NCBI GenBank assembly: GCA_036429605.1
Contig: CM071589.1
Span: 6,510,001-6,574,000, forward strand
Origin: Cladobotryum mycophilum
Taxonomy: Eukaryota; Ascomycota; Sordariomycetes; Hypocreales; Hypocreaceae
Length of the DNA stretch: 64,000 nt
Direction of reading: 5' to 3'
The notes beneath the pieces were generated by a model, which made no database searches, was not told where the DNA came from, and worked only from the letters and a program-made list of their open reading frames with translations. Made by a program: the position numbers and the translations under genes. This document shows, piece by piece, positions 35,680-48,771 of this stretch; positions within the stretch are counted from its first letter, which is position 1; the number at the start of each line of letters is the position of its first letter.

Positions 35680-37876
35680 ATGGATCGCAATCACATGCTT
35701 TCACCAGCGAGCCATCGCAGGTCTCTTTCAAGTCAGACAATTGCCAATCTCGCCCTCGGGCCGGCGCAGCCTCCTCCTCTGCCACTTCCACCACTTCCAC
35801 ATACTCGTGCAGTAGCAACAGCAGCAGCGCAATCCCAACACCGCTTCAGCTCCAAGCAGCAGATGCAGACGACACAGACACAGACACAGGTGCAGACGCA
35901 GACGCAGACGCAGACGCCGTCACATTCTTTATCCTTGCCTCCCCCATCCTACTCCCAAATTGCTCCCTCTCCGTCGATGCACAACCACAACCACAACCGG
36001 CATCAGTACCACAACCATCACTCGAGCCCGCAGCAGCCACTGCCGTCAGCGACAGCGACAGCGACAGGGCCTACAGACAGGCTGCCCCCTCTAAACACCC
36101 ATCACCACCACAATCATCCGCATCATCACTACCACCATGACAGCAACGACAACAAAATGCTCCCGTCTCTGAGTTCTATAACTAGCGATATTGCAATGCG
36201 CGGCGACATGTCTTTCGATCATCCCCCGACGCTTCCACCGCCCCATTGGTCTTCTTCTCAAAACACCTATCGAGGTCCTCCCATGTATCCGCCAGACAGC
36301 CCGGCCACGACTGTCATGGACATGGACGGCGCTGCGAGCGTCATGAGCGCTCCCTCTCCCGATCGCCACCACGAGGGAACCCCAACTCCCAGCAGCCTTA
36401 CCCTCGACGACCCAGATGTTCGCCTGGCTGCAGAGGCTCTGGGAGACTTGAGAGCGGGTAAGCAATGACAATTACCCAAAAAAAACATTACATACGACCT
36501 GCTTCTATTCGACTCTGCTCTGTCTGCCCACCTACCTGCCACACTTTCTCTTACCAATTGCTCAACATTCATCCTTGTCCTTGCACAACTCTAACAATGA
36601 CTCTACAGACTTTGTGTCCTCTCCTCCCGATACTACTTCCTTCCCGCCCATGAGCCCGCCAGCTCCCGCCTACAGACCGAAATCAAGAAAATCATCTCGA
36701 CCAAGATCACCAAAACCCGAACCTCTTCTTTCCCTCCTCACAACCGCTCATCCTCTAGTTGCATCTACTATTGGCGGCGCCAGTTCCGTCTACGGCGGCG
36801 CCAAGAACTTTTCTCCGCGATTCAAAACCGGCGCTGAGTACGTCGAGGGCTACCTGACCCCCATTGCCAATACTGTCAATTCTGTCGGGCGTGTCACCGG
36901 CGTCGAGGGAGGTGTAAGATGGTTTTTGGGCAACCGTCGTCGTGCGGCTGCTCCCACTTCGGATCCCGATTCGGGTAGCTCCAAGAAGCGACGGAAAATG
37001 GGCCAGGGCAGTGACTCTCCTGAGATTGGAGCATATGATGACTCGGCTTCTGTCATGTCATCCCGAACACCTCGTCGCCTATCATCCGCCAGTACTGTCG
37101 ACACTTTACCGGCTTACGATGACCAGAGGTCTCCAGCATACACGGAGGTGGCTACTACACAAAACCAGAAGCCACCGAATAACCAAGCCTGGCAGACTCG
37201 TCTCATCATGTCGACGTCGGGTCTTAGTGTTGCCATGAGCGCAGAGAGCTTGCGCAGCTTGAAATATTGCTTGCGTTGGCTGCGGTGGACCAATGACCAC
37301 CTGAACCAAGCTGTCCTGTCTTTGAAGAATGCGCTGGAGGAATACGAAAGGGTAGAAAATGCCGAGGGAGGATCATCGGAGAACCAAGGCGAGGACCAGA
37401 GCATGGACGTGGATGGCGAGCAGAAGCGCGAAAAGACCCCACAACAGTCCCGCACCGAAATTGCCGCTCGAATCAACACTCTCAAGGGTGATATCCTCAA
37501 GACTCTGCAGGATGTCATCAACAACGTCTCCAAGTACGCCGGCGGTGCCCTTCCTGAAAATGCTAGGATACTCGTCCGTCGTCACCTCACCAGTCTTCCT
37601 CAACGCTTCCGCGTTGCGACCATGTCTGATAAGAATGAAAGCCACGATAAGGATAGCGACTCAGCCTTGCGAGACGGTGCACAGAAGGTGCTTGTTTTGG
37701 CCAAGGAGGGTCTTGACATGGTGACCCAAGTTACCGGAGTTTTGGACGGAACAATTGTTAGCGCTGAGCAGTGGTGCGAGAGGATGGGCAAGAAGAGGAG
37801 AGGCGACCAGGTGGACGAGGAGCCCCAACAGCCCATGCACTCGGCCGAGTTTAACGGTGACGTGAAGATGGGTTAA
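35680..37876 (+). CDS. opi1: Opi1 transcriptional repressor of phospholipid genes
   Basis: Exon 1 (35680-36457) and exon 2 (36609-37876) join over a 151-bp intron (gtaagc...ctacag) to give 681 residues. The first exon is low-complexity: Gln/Thr repeats from a (CAGACG) array near 35870-35920, His/Asn runs near 36090-36150, then LTLDDPDVRLAAEALGDLRA, where the Opi1 domain begins. Exon 2 carries HPLVASTIGGASSVYGGAKN, PRFKTGAEYVEGYLTPIANT and WFLGNRRR, the Opi1-family core, then a coiled region (LRSLKYCLRWLRWTNDHLNQ). In yeast Opi1 is held at the ER by phosphatidic acid and represses inositol/choline-responsive genes in the nucleus; the same role is inferred. A very long upstream region precedes it. 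Confidence 0.88.
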
Positions 37877-38744
37877 GCAACAAAGAGAAGGGCAAATCAA
37901 TGGTGATGGAGGAAATAATTGGAAAATTCTTTCCTATTCGAAAGACTTTTTAAAACGGCAACACAAAACTCGGAACACAAAACGGAGGGGAGGCAAAAAT
38001 TCAACAAAATATTTAGAACCGAGGGCTCGGGGCTCTCGGAGACATTGATGATCCTTGTGCGACTGGATACGGATACCTTGTCAGTTCATAGCGTGGTCTT
38101 TTCCTCGCCATTTCTTTACAGTACTGTCCTTTTTTCAGGCTTCAGTTTTCTGTTCTATGTTTTTATTTCAGACAGCTCGGGTCTTTGGTGAGATGATACC
38201 TCAATTGTATAATTACGAAATCTGGATGGGAGAGGAGGAGGAGGAGGAGGAAGAGAGGGAGGAAGTAGGGTCAACTAGCCGCATTGTCTTTTCCGAGCGT
38301 TGTGGTATTCCCTGATCCCGTTTTGTGGCTATCAGGCCTGCCGACCATGGAGGGTTTGGCTTTATCTGATGATTTTTTTCCCCAGGAATTGTTTGAGTAT
38401 AATGGCGTTTTCTATGGGATGAAGGGGAGGGAAGGGGGAGTGGGATTAATGTTGGCGTAATGGAACTGGCATATGTGGTGAAGGCTAGCAACTTGACCTT
38501 TCTGACATTTCTTTTGAGACCTTTGTGTTCAATACATGAGTGCTTTTTTCTTTGAAGATTATTGCTTTGTGGACTATGGTGCGTAACTCGTGACGGATAG
38601 TTGAACCAGCAACTAGGTGAACTTGGGAATTTCCTTTTTTCCCTTTCCCTTTAATCGTACATTTTAGATATCCCTTCTCGTTCTCTCTTTTGATCTTTTT
38701 CTTTTTCTTTTTTGTTGATAGGGGGAAGAGAAAACAACGACTGG
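37877..38744. other. intergenic spacer (convergent 3' ends)
   Basis: 3' flanks of Opi1 and the carboxylesterase. A short GAG-rich tract lies at about 38231-38265. Nothing else seen. Confidence 0.5.
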
Positions 38745-40861
38745 CTAAGCAAACTTCTCGAGAGCCTTGTATATATCCTGATACAAAGAACACCTCTGAT
38801 CCAAACTCTTCACATCCACCGCCCTGCCCCCCGCCACCTGCACGTTCCCCACGTCCCCCAGCACGGCAACATCCTGTTTGTACTTGCCCCCGACAGCGGG
38901 CCAGCTCAACGACCCCGCGCCGGGGTTCCTCACGAAGTCGGCGATCTGGCCCCTCCAGTAGGTGGCGAAGCTGTAGAGTTCCGGGGTGAGGCCGGGGATG
39001 TTGCCGCCTTCGAAGGAAGGGCCGGAGAAGAGGAGGATGGTGTCGGAGGCGTGGAATTTCTGGAGGTAGGCGAATTGAGGGGGCAGGAGGGGGTGATGGA
39101 CTGGTTGAAGAGGTAGCGCCATGTGGGCATTTGGTGGGCTGCGGCGGTTTGGGAGAGGATGGCTTGGGGCTGTGAGGGGGGGGGGTTAGTGATGGTTCAA
39201 GTAGTAGTAGTAGGAGGTTTGTGTTGTTGGGGACATGGTTAGGGATGTAGATGGATGGATGGGGGATGGGAGAACAAAGTGATAGGAGGAAGGGTAGAAA
39301 AAGGTGGTGGGAGAAGGGGTGGAAAACACTGTAAAGAGGATGAAGAGAGAAAAGAAAGAAAGAAAAGAAAGAAAAGAAAGAAAAGAAAGAAAAGAAAGAA
39401 AAGAAAGAAAAGAAAAGAAAGAAAAGAAAGAAAAGAAAAGAAAGAAAAGAAAAGAAAAGAAAGAAAAGAAAAGAAAGAAAAGAAAAAGAAAGAGACTTAC
39501 ACATTGCCACGCAAAATCCGTGTAGATAGCAGCCGCTATACCAAAATCCGTCCTCAACCCCGGAATCTTCTTGTAATACCCCAAGATGGCATCCTTTTGC
39601 TTCTTCGTAACAAGTCCGGTCGGTAGATACACATCCTCAAATGTCCTAAGCGATATATTCGTATTCACGAGCGACCTCCCCTCGTCCCTCACAGTGCCCG
39701 TCAGGATCGGCACCCTCGCCACCTTACCGGCGCGCCAGCTCTTCGCCCGCCCGGGGAGCAACGTGTAGCCGTCCGTCAGGGGCTCGAAGCTCGCCTGCGC
39801 GTGGTCCTGCGCTTCGAGGAGCTTCTTGACGGGCACTTTCCGCATGCAGTCCAGCTGGGTGTCGTTCTTGGGGCACCCCACCTGCGCGGCCACGACCTCC
39901 CAGGTGCTGTGGTCGGAGCTGTTGGGGCCGAAGCTGAGGGGCCCGAAGGAGAATTGGCCGCTGGAGAGAATGCCTGCGCGGAAGGGGGCGGGCTTGGATT
40001 TGGCGTAGGCTTGGAGGTGGGCGTCGATGGACATGGAGCCCGCGGACTCGCCCCAGAGGGTGACTTTGGAGGAATTGCCGCCGAATGCGGCGGCGTTGGT
40101 CTGTACCCATTGGATAGCCAGGCGTTGGTCGTAGAGCCCGAGGTTGCGCTCTTTAAGGGGGATATCGGGGGAGTTGGGAAAGCCAAAGACTTAAAAAAAA
40201 AGGTACCCAAGGTCAGTTTGTATATTCGATGTAAGTGGGGGAGATAAAAGGGGGGTAAAAGTACTGTTTGTTCGGTAGTTGAAGCTTATGGCGATGATAT
40301 CCTCATAGGCAGCAAAGCCGGACATATCTATTTCCCCGTTACCGAGCTGGAAGCCTCCTCCCTGGATGAAGAGGACGATGGGGCGCCCATCCGAGGGGCC
40401 TTTCCAGGAGGGGGCAAAGACGTTGGCGAACAGGCAGTCTTCGCTCTCGGCGGGATGGTTGTTGTATATCTCGTCGACGACCTTGTAGTCCGATCCAATA
40501 TCTGTCTCTCTAATCAGCATACAAAAAATCATTCCAGCGCAACACGAGCCCCTTTACGATAGAAACCTCCCGAGTTTTACTCACCGGTATGGCTGATGAA
40601 CTGATTGCACGATGGCCCATACTTGAACGCCGTCCTCGTCGTCTTCCACGGCGTAGGTTTCTTAGGGAGCCCAAATCTCTCCGGCTTTTCCGCATAAGGA
40701 ACCCCATAGAATTTATTCACGGGCCCGATGCCACCACGCAGACTTGTTCGCACTCCCCTGATGGGGCCGGAATCGAGATTGGCTACCGGTCCGTCTGGTG
40801 GTGGTTTGTATGTTATCGCTGCCACGAACGGAAGCGCGGCTAGGAGCAGCGAGGTCTTCAT
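38745..40861 (-). CDS. secreted type-B carboxylesterase/lipase, frame broken at a G/C run
   Basis: Exons 40585-40861, 40265-40501, 39501-40189 and 38745-39169. An N-terminal signal peptide is visible (MKTSLLLAALPFVAA). Family landmarks: GPIRGV, KFYGVPYAEKP, ESEDCLFANVF, VLFIQGGGFQLGNG (oxyanion region), the nucleophile elbow WGESAG, TGTVRDEG (acidic residue) and FHASD near the C-terminus (catalytic His). It hydrolyses esters outside the cell; substrate unknown. In exon 4, NQSITPSCP must shift frame to reach QFAYLQKFHASD; one extra C at the run 39079-39083 does this (about 542 residues). Intron 3 (331 bp) holds a long purine/pyrimidine microsatellite. Flanking genes give no pathway hint. Confidence 0.88.
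39347..39493. repeat. GAAAA/GAAAGAAAA microsatellite inside an esterase intron
   Basis: About 145 bases made only of A and G on the + strand (GAAAGAAAA and GAAAA units). On the esterase coding strand it is a pure polypyrimidine tract directly after the intron donor. Confidence 0.95.
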
Positions 40862-42253
40862 GACGAAGAATTAACTGCACTGGCAGTTTTCTCGGTGGGT
40901 GGGGGTTTTTCTTCTTTTTTCAATTAAATATTTGATTGTAAAATCTTGGCTATGTATGTATGATGATTGCTTGCATCGTGAGTGAGTGTTCTGCCAGGAT
41001 AGAGGCGGATAGATCGTCGTGATATGTCAATGATCGACAAGGGACTATGCAGCTTGTCAAAAAAGTGGGAAATCCAAAACCGAGAAAGAAAAGCATTTCT
41101 CCTAAAAGGATTTGAGAACGGTTGCTTGTCCATTAAATAGCTTCAGGCGAATGTCCCTCCAAGCTCAAAGGCTGTTCTGCCACAAAGCCTTAGCCGCAGC
41201 TTTCAATCAAAGAACCGAAAGCAAGGTCATTGCCAAGCAAGAAAGAGAAAAGCCCCCTAAATTTAGACGTGGAAATACGTTTCTGAATGCAGCATCAAGC
41301 AAGCGCATTTGGGGGGCCCCCATTCTCCCACTCTCCGTGGCTGCGTTTGGAGATTTCCCCCTTGTCGCTATACGAGAGGTTCTGGGCCAAGCAATTCTTG
41401 ACGCCGGATTGGGCGCCTCAGCGCAAAAAGCTATGGAGAAGGGCTGAGCCAGTCAAACCTATTCTTGGCACCAGGGAGGTTGCTTTTCGGCTTCCCCACG
41501 ATCGGCAATTAGAAGAAGCGCGACTGGGGAGTAACGCTAGACGTTTTTTTACGCATTGCATTTCGTATATGTACATCGTGTTGACGTTTGATTGGGGAGC
41601 AGTCATCGAACCTGAACGGCATGGTTGCGGTATAAGCTTAGTGCCGACAGGGAAGATGCTTGATGCAGCTGTCCAGCTTCGTGTTCGAGATGGTAGCCCG
41701 CCTGCAAGATTGCGCCAATAGGGCAGCTATTGAGCAAAATGGGGAAGCCAAGTACGTAATTGCTGGGCAGATGCGCCACCTTTTGTCATCTAAGCCTTGG
41801 TGTAGACGATATACGTATTGGTCCTTTTCACCTCTCGACAAAACATTGTCAAGTTTCGACAACTCGTGAAACAAGTAGATGCTGGCGTGTCTCATCTCTG
41901 GTTCTCCGGTTCTCAGGGCGGGAAGAGCCGCAGCCTGTCGCTAGAGATCTTGGCTGATTTGGAACACCTGCTAACAATGTCTAATATGTCTAGTCCTGCT
42001 CAGGGCCTTGGGTCATTCGTTGAATGGTAGTCGAGTCAATGTAGATGCCATTTGTCAGTAGCCAAGAATTCACTGCGCGGGGTCGCTCAACAATCCCTCG
42101 TGAACCGTCTTTGTCGAGGCCGAAGAATATATGGTGTAGGTGCCTTTGCCGAGGTCGGCTTGTATGAGATCAGCTTTCGAGTTCAAATATCAGCCGACGA
42201 GATGGTCTTCTCTTCAATAATGCCATTCCCGGAACATTGCATTACCTCTTGTT
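40862..42253. other. intergenic spacer
   Basis: About 1.4 kb. Contains the esterase promoter at its left end. Open frames at 41112-41721 show no motif and are not called. Confidence 0.45.
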
Positions 42254-44989
42254 CTACGCAGACAACTCAGGTTCAGCAGACCCCTGCCGTCGAAGATCAT
42301 CCACAAAATACCACAATGACATGGGTATGAATACCAATTTGTGCAGAATGCTGTAAAAAGGCCACCATATTCTTGCTCCAACTTGCAGCGCAGCGTAGAG
42401 AAGCAAATTCCATTCCGAGGGCTTTTCAGACTCCCTCCTCGGCCGGAACCCGTTAAACTTCTTGGCCATCCCCTCCCAAGCTTCGTGATTTTGCATGCTG
42501 CAGAGTATCCGGTCCCGAAGCCGGTTATACATGGATGCGAATACGCGGGAAATATTCTTTAGATTGGCCACCAGGAGATATGTAGTAGCAGCCACAAGAA
42601 TGGTTATAATCGCAAGATACACCCGACTGTAGGATTCGTTGACGCTCCACATGGACACGCAAAAGCTAAGCGGAAGATAGAAGATGCTGACGTAGGTAAG
42701 GAGTTGCACGTTTTCGCCGAGATGGGTCGACGCTCTACTTTCTATGACGGCGCTGGCGTTGAATAGCTAAAGATTATTAGAGCTAGATAGCAAAAAATGC
42801 ATCACAAGGTTAGGAGCTACTTACACCATCTCTGAGAGTCAGAGTCTTAGCCATAATCGTCTCGAACTGGGCTTTGCGCTCTTCTAGCCGTCTAATGTTT
42901 TCATTCACTTTTCCCAGCACCGACTCGAGGTCCTCATCGGCACCCTCGTCATGAGCAAGCTGCTTTATACTGCTTCCAGTGGTAGTCCAGAAATGCGTCC
43001 ATTCTAGTATAGCATCCTCAACCTGCACCTTGAATATCTCGAGGGAGTTCATGGCCCAAAAGTACTGGCGAGATCGAGAAAATGTGTCATCGTCAAACAT
43101 TAGCCGATCGTGTCTGCGGGGGTCCAGGATTGGGCTGCTCTCGGCAATCAGAGAGCTGAATTGAGGGTGAACCTGATCCCAGGCGTCTGCAGCTTCCCCA
43201 AGACCCCGGGCGATGATGTGGACGATGGCAATGGAATGTCGTGAAGGCTTGTAGTGATCAACCCAGTTTGAAGAGCTAGGTGCAAGAACCATAATCGTCC
43301 AATACTTGTTACCGTCGGAAAGGTGTGTCCTCCTTTCCGACAGCATATCAGTGTTATGAGGGAGGTATAGCACAGTAAACGCTCGCTGTTCTATGTATTG
43401 CAACTCGTTGTTGTGAAGGGGTCCAGACTTCCAGGAGGAGGTCCTCGACTTTACGGTACTGAAGTTGGGGACAATCTGATGCCATGTAATATTCAGGGTT
43501 TTCCAAGAGGTCAAAAACGTGTTTGAAGATCTGTACCGGCGACAGAATACATGAGAATTGAACATGCTTTTCACCATGGTCTGCTTCGCGCGGTCTGCGT
43601 CATTGATCAGAAGATCGGAAATCGCCTCCACTTCCTCGCTTTTGGCATCTGGACCAATAATGTCCGAAAGACCTCGTAACAAAATAAAACGACACCAAGG
43701 ACGTGGTGGCATTTCCACGCGGCTAAAGGACGTTAGCATCGAGCGCGCATTAAAACATCTGCCACTGTACAGCTGTACAGAGAATGGGTCAGAACCACAC
43801 TTACGAGTAAGTTTTGACCTTCCAGTTTCCATAAGAATTCTTGTGAATGTTAACAGTAGTCGTAGGAACAATAAAGCCTCCTCCCTCATTATTCAAGGCA
43901 GGCCAAGCTGCCCTTCTATATGCCGGCGCTTCTTCCCATGCTGCCTTCTCGGATCGAGTCATGGTCTGCGAACCGTAGGAGACGGCTCCGTTTCTCGAAC
44001 CCACATCGCTGAAATCGCAAACCCTAAACTCGCCACCTTCTTTGGCAAGCTTCTGGTGGAAGTCTGATATCCTATCTAAATAGCGATAGTGCTTGTTTGT
44101 CGCGTACATCTGGCGGAGCTCTTCGGCTTCAAATGCAAGTTGCAGGCGCGCGTCTGGTGGCGCAGAGAACAGAGTACCTAGGGACTGGTGAATGGCGTCC
44201 CATGTCGCATCTGGTATTCCGCTTCCAGCGTCTGGGAGCGCTATCCATTGGATACCGGGGGGCACAAGCGAGTAGGGAACCTCAATCTCAACAGAGACCT
44301 CATCTGTCAACCAAGGTTTCGCGAACGGAAAGTCGTAAGCAGTGTCGTCGATGTGGTACCACTGCTTCCCATGCTTGCGGAGTTCCCATGTTGGCATATA
44401 GTCTGGAAGATGACCAGGCGATGCCCAAACGTAGCCACCAAGGTTGGACAAGACCTTCCCTATAAATGGTGTCAGTGGAACCAGCACGCTAACATGGGAC
44501 TTTTCCTCCTAACGACGTACAGTATTTCCAATCGCCACTGCTTGTGCAGATCTCGCTCAGCTCATATTCTGCATCCGTGGGAACGTCGCCAAATATCTCA
44601 TTAAGTTTATCAGGCTCGACTGATAGCAGCATCGTGTGATGGATGGCATCGTTGGCAATGCGCATTTTGACTCGGCTCCGTATGCTGTCTGGGAGGTGCT
44701 CCCTGAAGTTTTTGCTTGAAACCCCGTAGGCTTCGTTCAATAATGTCTCCATAGACGTGAGACTCGGCCTATCTTTGGCATCCCCACGGACTGGCTCGAT
44801 GTTGGCATCGCCAATTTCCTTTGTCTGAATCGGAGGATCCAGGGCCTTGGTATGAGTCGTCTCAACCGGAGAGCCCGCCATCAAGACAACAAGCCTTTCC
44901 AGAACAGCATTTTCCCGTTCCCTCAATGTCTTTAGCTCGTGAAGGAGCTCATGACATTGCGCCTGAACCGACCCGCCTTCCGCACCCAT
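42254..44989 (-). CDS. CorA-like membrane protein, tandem paralogue A
   Basis: Exons 44521-44989, 43805-44459, 42825-43722 and 42254-42766 give 844 residues. The start is the first true ATG (MGAEGGSVQ). A coiled-coil N-terminus (HELLHELKTLRERENAVLER) is followed by a large soluble region containing WPALNNEGGGFIV, then MFDDDTFSRSRQYFWAMNSL and a helical segment (NENIRRLEERKAQFETIMAK). The C-terminus has two hydrophobic helices (LTYVSIFYLPLSFCVSMWSV and YLAIITILVAATTYLLVANL) placed as in CorA Mg2+ transporters. Where CorA has GMN, this protein has S-V-N. Fungal CorA-like proteins of this layout are poorly characterised; transport is not assured. It shares all three intron positions with the neighbouring paralogue, so the pair arose by tandem duplication. 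Confidence 0.75.
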
Positions 44990-45100
44990 TTTCAAGTGCG
45001 TTGATGTTCTGTTGGATTCAGCATCCGAATAGACACGGCGAATGAAGTAAGCATGGTCTGTGGATGAAGTTGGTAGCGTGTAGGAACAGGAAGATGCCAC

Positions 45101-45831
45101 TTGGCGATGTTATGCATGCATGCATGCATGGATATAGTAGGCGTATACTCTGTAGATGTAGAGAGCCAGATGAGGACGCGTATACATACGTAGTTGCGTA
45201 AACAGGCGATTGGTCGTCGTGTTAACAGAAAATCGCGAGGCCCAAATTACAGAGGTTCCATGATGATCTGGTTGTTTTTGGGCCGTATCGGTCGGTTCAT
45301 TCAGGTGCGCTGAGTGGTTGATCCGTCCATGTTGCACCGTCGCCTGGCCGCCTCGGTCACATTAATGATGGAAGGATGGAGGCGCAGGAGGCCGCCCCGC
45401 AGCATCGCCAGCCAGCTGCATCTCAATCGCCTAGGGCTTCTACAGTGCCTCGATTTTTTCTATGAGAAATGAAAATAGATGAGGTTACATTTTATGATGA
45501 TATGAAGGGATGAAAGCCAGTTGATAGATTAGTAATGGTCCAATGTATTGATAGAAGTAGGCGAGCGCAGAAATCCGAGGTGCCAAGTAATAGTAACGAC
45601 GGGACCTAAGAGCCACTATGCGACAATGAAATACAGGGCGATATGCCCCAAATAAGACTGCTAATAAATCTTGCCTGTCATGGATCTTCAGCTCCAGCTA
45701 TGAAAACTATTTATATCCTCCTCCCTAGTAATAACTCTCATAATAGCGTATCAGACCGATGTTGAATCAGGTCAGCTATATAGGTCGATACAAGATCCTA
45801 ATTCTCAAACAACAGGAATCCCCATACATCT
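45101..45831. other. spacer between the tandem paralogues
   Basis: Promoter of paralogue A and 3' flank of paralogue B. A GCATGCAT alternating purine-pyrimidine tract lies at about 45110-45130. No gene. Confidence 0.5.
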
Positions 45832-48771
45832 TCAGGATTCCTCGGATGCCTTCTCAACATCTTTTGTCTCCGTTGGCGCCGCCGTGCCCTCTCGATGCCC
45901 TGTCACCAACAGCCAGACTGGTTTTAACTTCTTCCCAAGCATCCGTGGTCCAAAGAATAGCGTCAGCTTCAGCCATGCCAGCCCGAGTATGATAGTAGGC
46001 AGCCGTCTTTTGATGGGGTCCACGATCTTTGCGGTAGAGTTCGCGGCAATGAAAGAAATGAGGTGCCATTTGGAAGGCACAACGGATCCTCGGTCCGGGC
46101 GAAAAGACCTGAACTTTTTCAACTTGTCTTCCCACGTGGTGCGATTTTCCATAACCCTGAGTATAGGCTCCTTGACATAGTCTCGGAATATATCGGAGGA
46201 TTTCTTGATGACATTGTACAGGTTAGCCACCACGATGAACGTCGCAATGGTAACGAGTATCGTCACCAGGGACAGGTATGACCGGCTGTAGGATTCGTTG
46301 ATGCTCCAAAGGGCGGCGCAAAAGCTGAGCGGTAGGTAGAAGATACTAACGTAGGTAAGAATCTCGACGTTTTCGCCGAGACGGGTCGAAGCTCTACTCT
46401 CAACCACAGCGCTGGCGTTGAACAGCTTTTTTTTTGACGTGCCTGGTTAGCTTTCAATGCTACGAGAGGGCATGTTTGAGGCATGTGAGGGATAGAGACA
46501 CTTACACTGTTTCCATGCGTCCTGACCTTGTCCAAATTCTCCATAAACCTTTTTTTGTATTCTTCCAATCTCTTTATGCGATCCCCTATGAATTGAACCC
46601 TACGCTTCAGCTCATTTTCAGTTCTCTCATGCCGGGCCAAATCTCTAAGCGGCATCTCCTGAGCAGCCCAAAAGTCATTCCACTGATTTATGATGTCCTC
46701 AATCTGGGCGACAAATAGTTCGAGAGAATCCAGCGCCCAAAAATTTTGACGGGATCTGGAAAATGTGTCGTCATCGAATAATGAGTGGTCGTGTTGGCGA
46801 GGGTCCAGGATCAGACTGTTCATCCTGATCCAGTGTTTTAGCCCATCGTGTATGCCGTGCCAAGCATGTACAGCATTCTCCAGGGCCTCGTCAATAAGTT
46901 CAAGAATGCTAATGGAGAACTTGGTTGGCTGATATTTGTCTAGCCAGGAAGCTGATTTCCCAGCGATGACAAGAATTGTCCAGTACTTGTCTTGGGGACA
47001 GTATAGCACATTGAATGCATGTTGTTGTAAGCACTTGTTTTGATCGAGATAAAATAATCCAGAGTTCTAGGGGAGCTGGTCGCCCGTGGGCTTCTTGATG
47101 ATTTGATGCCATACGATGTTGAAGGCTGTCGTTTGAGTCGAGGGTATCATCGTAGAGGGCACAACAAACTGGCGACATGAGCGATGTGAATCAAGCATGC
47201 TCTCAATCAGCTGGCCGTTTGCCTTGTCGTTGATCAACAGCTTATCCGCGTCACCGAATGGGGTTTCAAGGTTGGGAATCCCTCGGCATTTGATGATGCG
47301 GAACCACGGATGCACCATCTTGTTCGGAAATCTGATAAGAGGGTTTGTATTAGCAACAAAGGCTTTCGGCTGGGCTCTGCTGAGTGGGTATGGCAATCCA
47401 ATACTGAGGGCACATACCTGAGTGATTCGACGCGTCCATCCTTAATCTCAAGCTCAAAAGAGGTAGCACCAACTATAAACCCACTGGCCTCGTGATTTAA
47501 CGCTGGCCAAACCGCTTTTCGGTAGGATGGCGCCTTGTTCCATTCTTCATTCATCAATTCGCTCATCTCCTCAAAGTCGTAAGAAACCTCCTTCAATGCC
47601 GATCCAAAGTCGCTGTAGTCGCAAACTTGAAACAGTCCTTCCCCTTCACTGAGCTTCGCTTTCAGTTCTGACATACTCTGAAGATAACTTGCCAGGACGT
47701 TTTGCTGATTGACTTTGTCATTATCCAGTGACAGGCTTCGAAGCTTATCGGATTCGAACGCCAGTGAAATGCGCCCGTCCGGGGGAACTGAGAATAAAGT
47801 ACCAAGATTGCTATGGAGCATTTTCCATGCAGTGCGAAAGGTATTTCGCGGAACAGATACAGGAACCTTTGCTCCTGGCTCCCCTGCCGGCACAAGCGAG
47901 TAAGGAGCATCAATATTCACTAACTTCTTTACGGACCTGTGATGAAGCCAAGGATTCGGGAACGAGAACTTGAAGTCAAAATCATCCCAATGATAAAAAG
48001 AACCATCTTGAGGATTTTGAGCTAGTTGCCATGGCGGGATAAAGTCAGGTCTATGCCGGGGATAAGTGTGAGAGACGTTGTCCTTTTCGACTACCGCTTT
48101 CCCTGTCGAATACGTCAGTAAGCAGAACCGGTGCTCTTTGAAAGGCTGCAAAGACATACAATAGCTCCAATTGTTATCGGCAGATCCAGCCATTGGCCAG
48201 GGGTCCCGCTCCTTGTCCTTAAGTGCGTCACCGAGAATCTCCTTCAACTTCTCCAGCGAAACAGACAAGGACATTAACTGATTTGATGCCTTCTTCTGCA
48301 CCTGTTGCTGAGTTGGGTCCTCTCTTTTGGACTCCTCATTATCAAATAGTTCCTTGTTTAGTTCATCCTTGCTAGAATTGTCTTCCGATTCTTCTGGTAG
48401 CTCAGCGTCCCACATCTTGACACGGGTTTCGATACTCGCTGGAAGCAAATCCAAGGCCAATCCATAAGACTGACTGATAATCTTCTGCTGGTTGATCGAC
48501 CTTCGCCGCTTGATGACGGAGATGGAGCTGCTGCGGCTGTTGGAGAAGCCAGGTAGTTGATCGGGAGACGTTGGGCGGATGGGGGGCTCAATAGGCTCGA
48601 ACTGTCATGTTTGCTATTGGGTTGAGGGCCTCCCATGGATAGAATCAACTGATCCAGAACACTGAGCTCTTGCTGGCGCAATTTCTTCAGCTCTAGAAGA
48701 AGTTGATAACTTTTGGTTGACGAAAGATCACTTGACGCCGTCAGCATCAAGGGGCTCATTGGTGTGTCCAT
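45832..48771 (-). CDS. CorA-like membrane protein, tandem paralogue B, with a frameshift and an in-frame stop
   Basis: Exons 48160-48771, 47418-48102, 46506-47331 and 45832-46425 mirror paralogue A junction for junction (for example WSYWK/WKYWK at intron 1, LFNASAV at intron 3). Shared blocks: ELKKLRQQE, WPALNHEASGFIV, LFDDDTFSRSRQNFWALDSL, and the membrane end LTYVSIFYLPLSFCAALWSI. Here the GMN position reads S-I-N. Two lesions: in exon 1 the frame slips at the G6 run 48582-48587 (one extra C on the coding strand restores it, about 905 residues overall), and a TAG at 47067-47069 interrupts exon 3 while homology to paralogue A continues on both sides. A 48-base gt-ag intron ending at that TAG is possible but would delete residues conserved in A. 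It may be a recent pseudogene or contain two sequence errors. Confidence 0.65.

Noticed and set aside
38485..39510. Long Phe/Leu/Ser-rich minus-strand ORF through the microsatellite
   Set aside because: It is translation of the polypyrimidine intron of the esterase, not a membrane protein.
44990..45100. N-terminal extension of CorA-like A
   Set aside because: The open frame there begins with GTG; the first ATG is at 44989.
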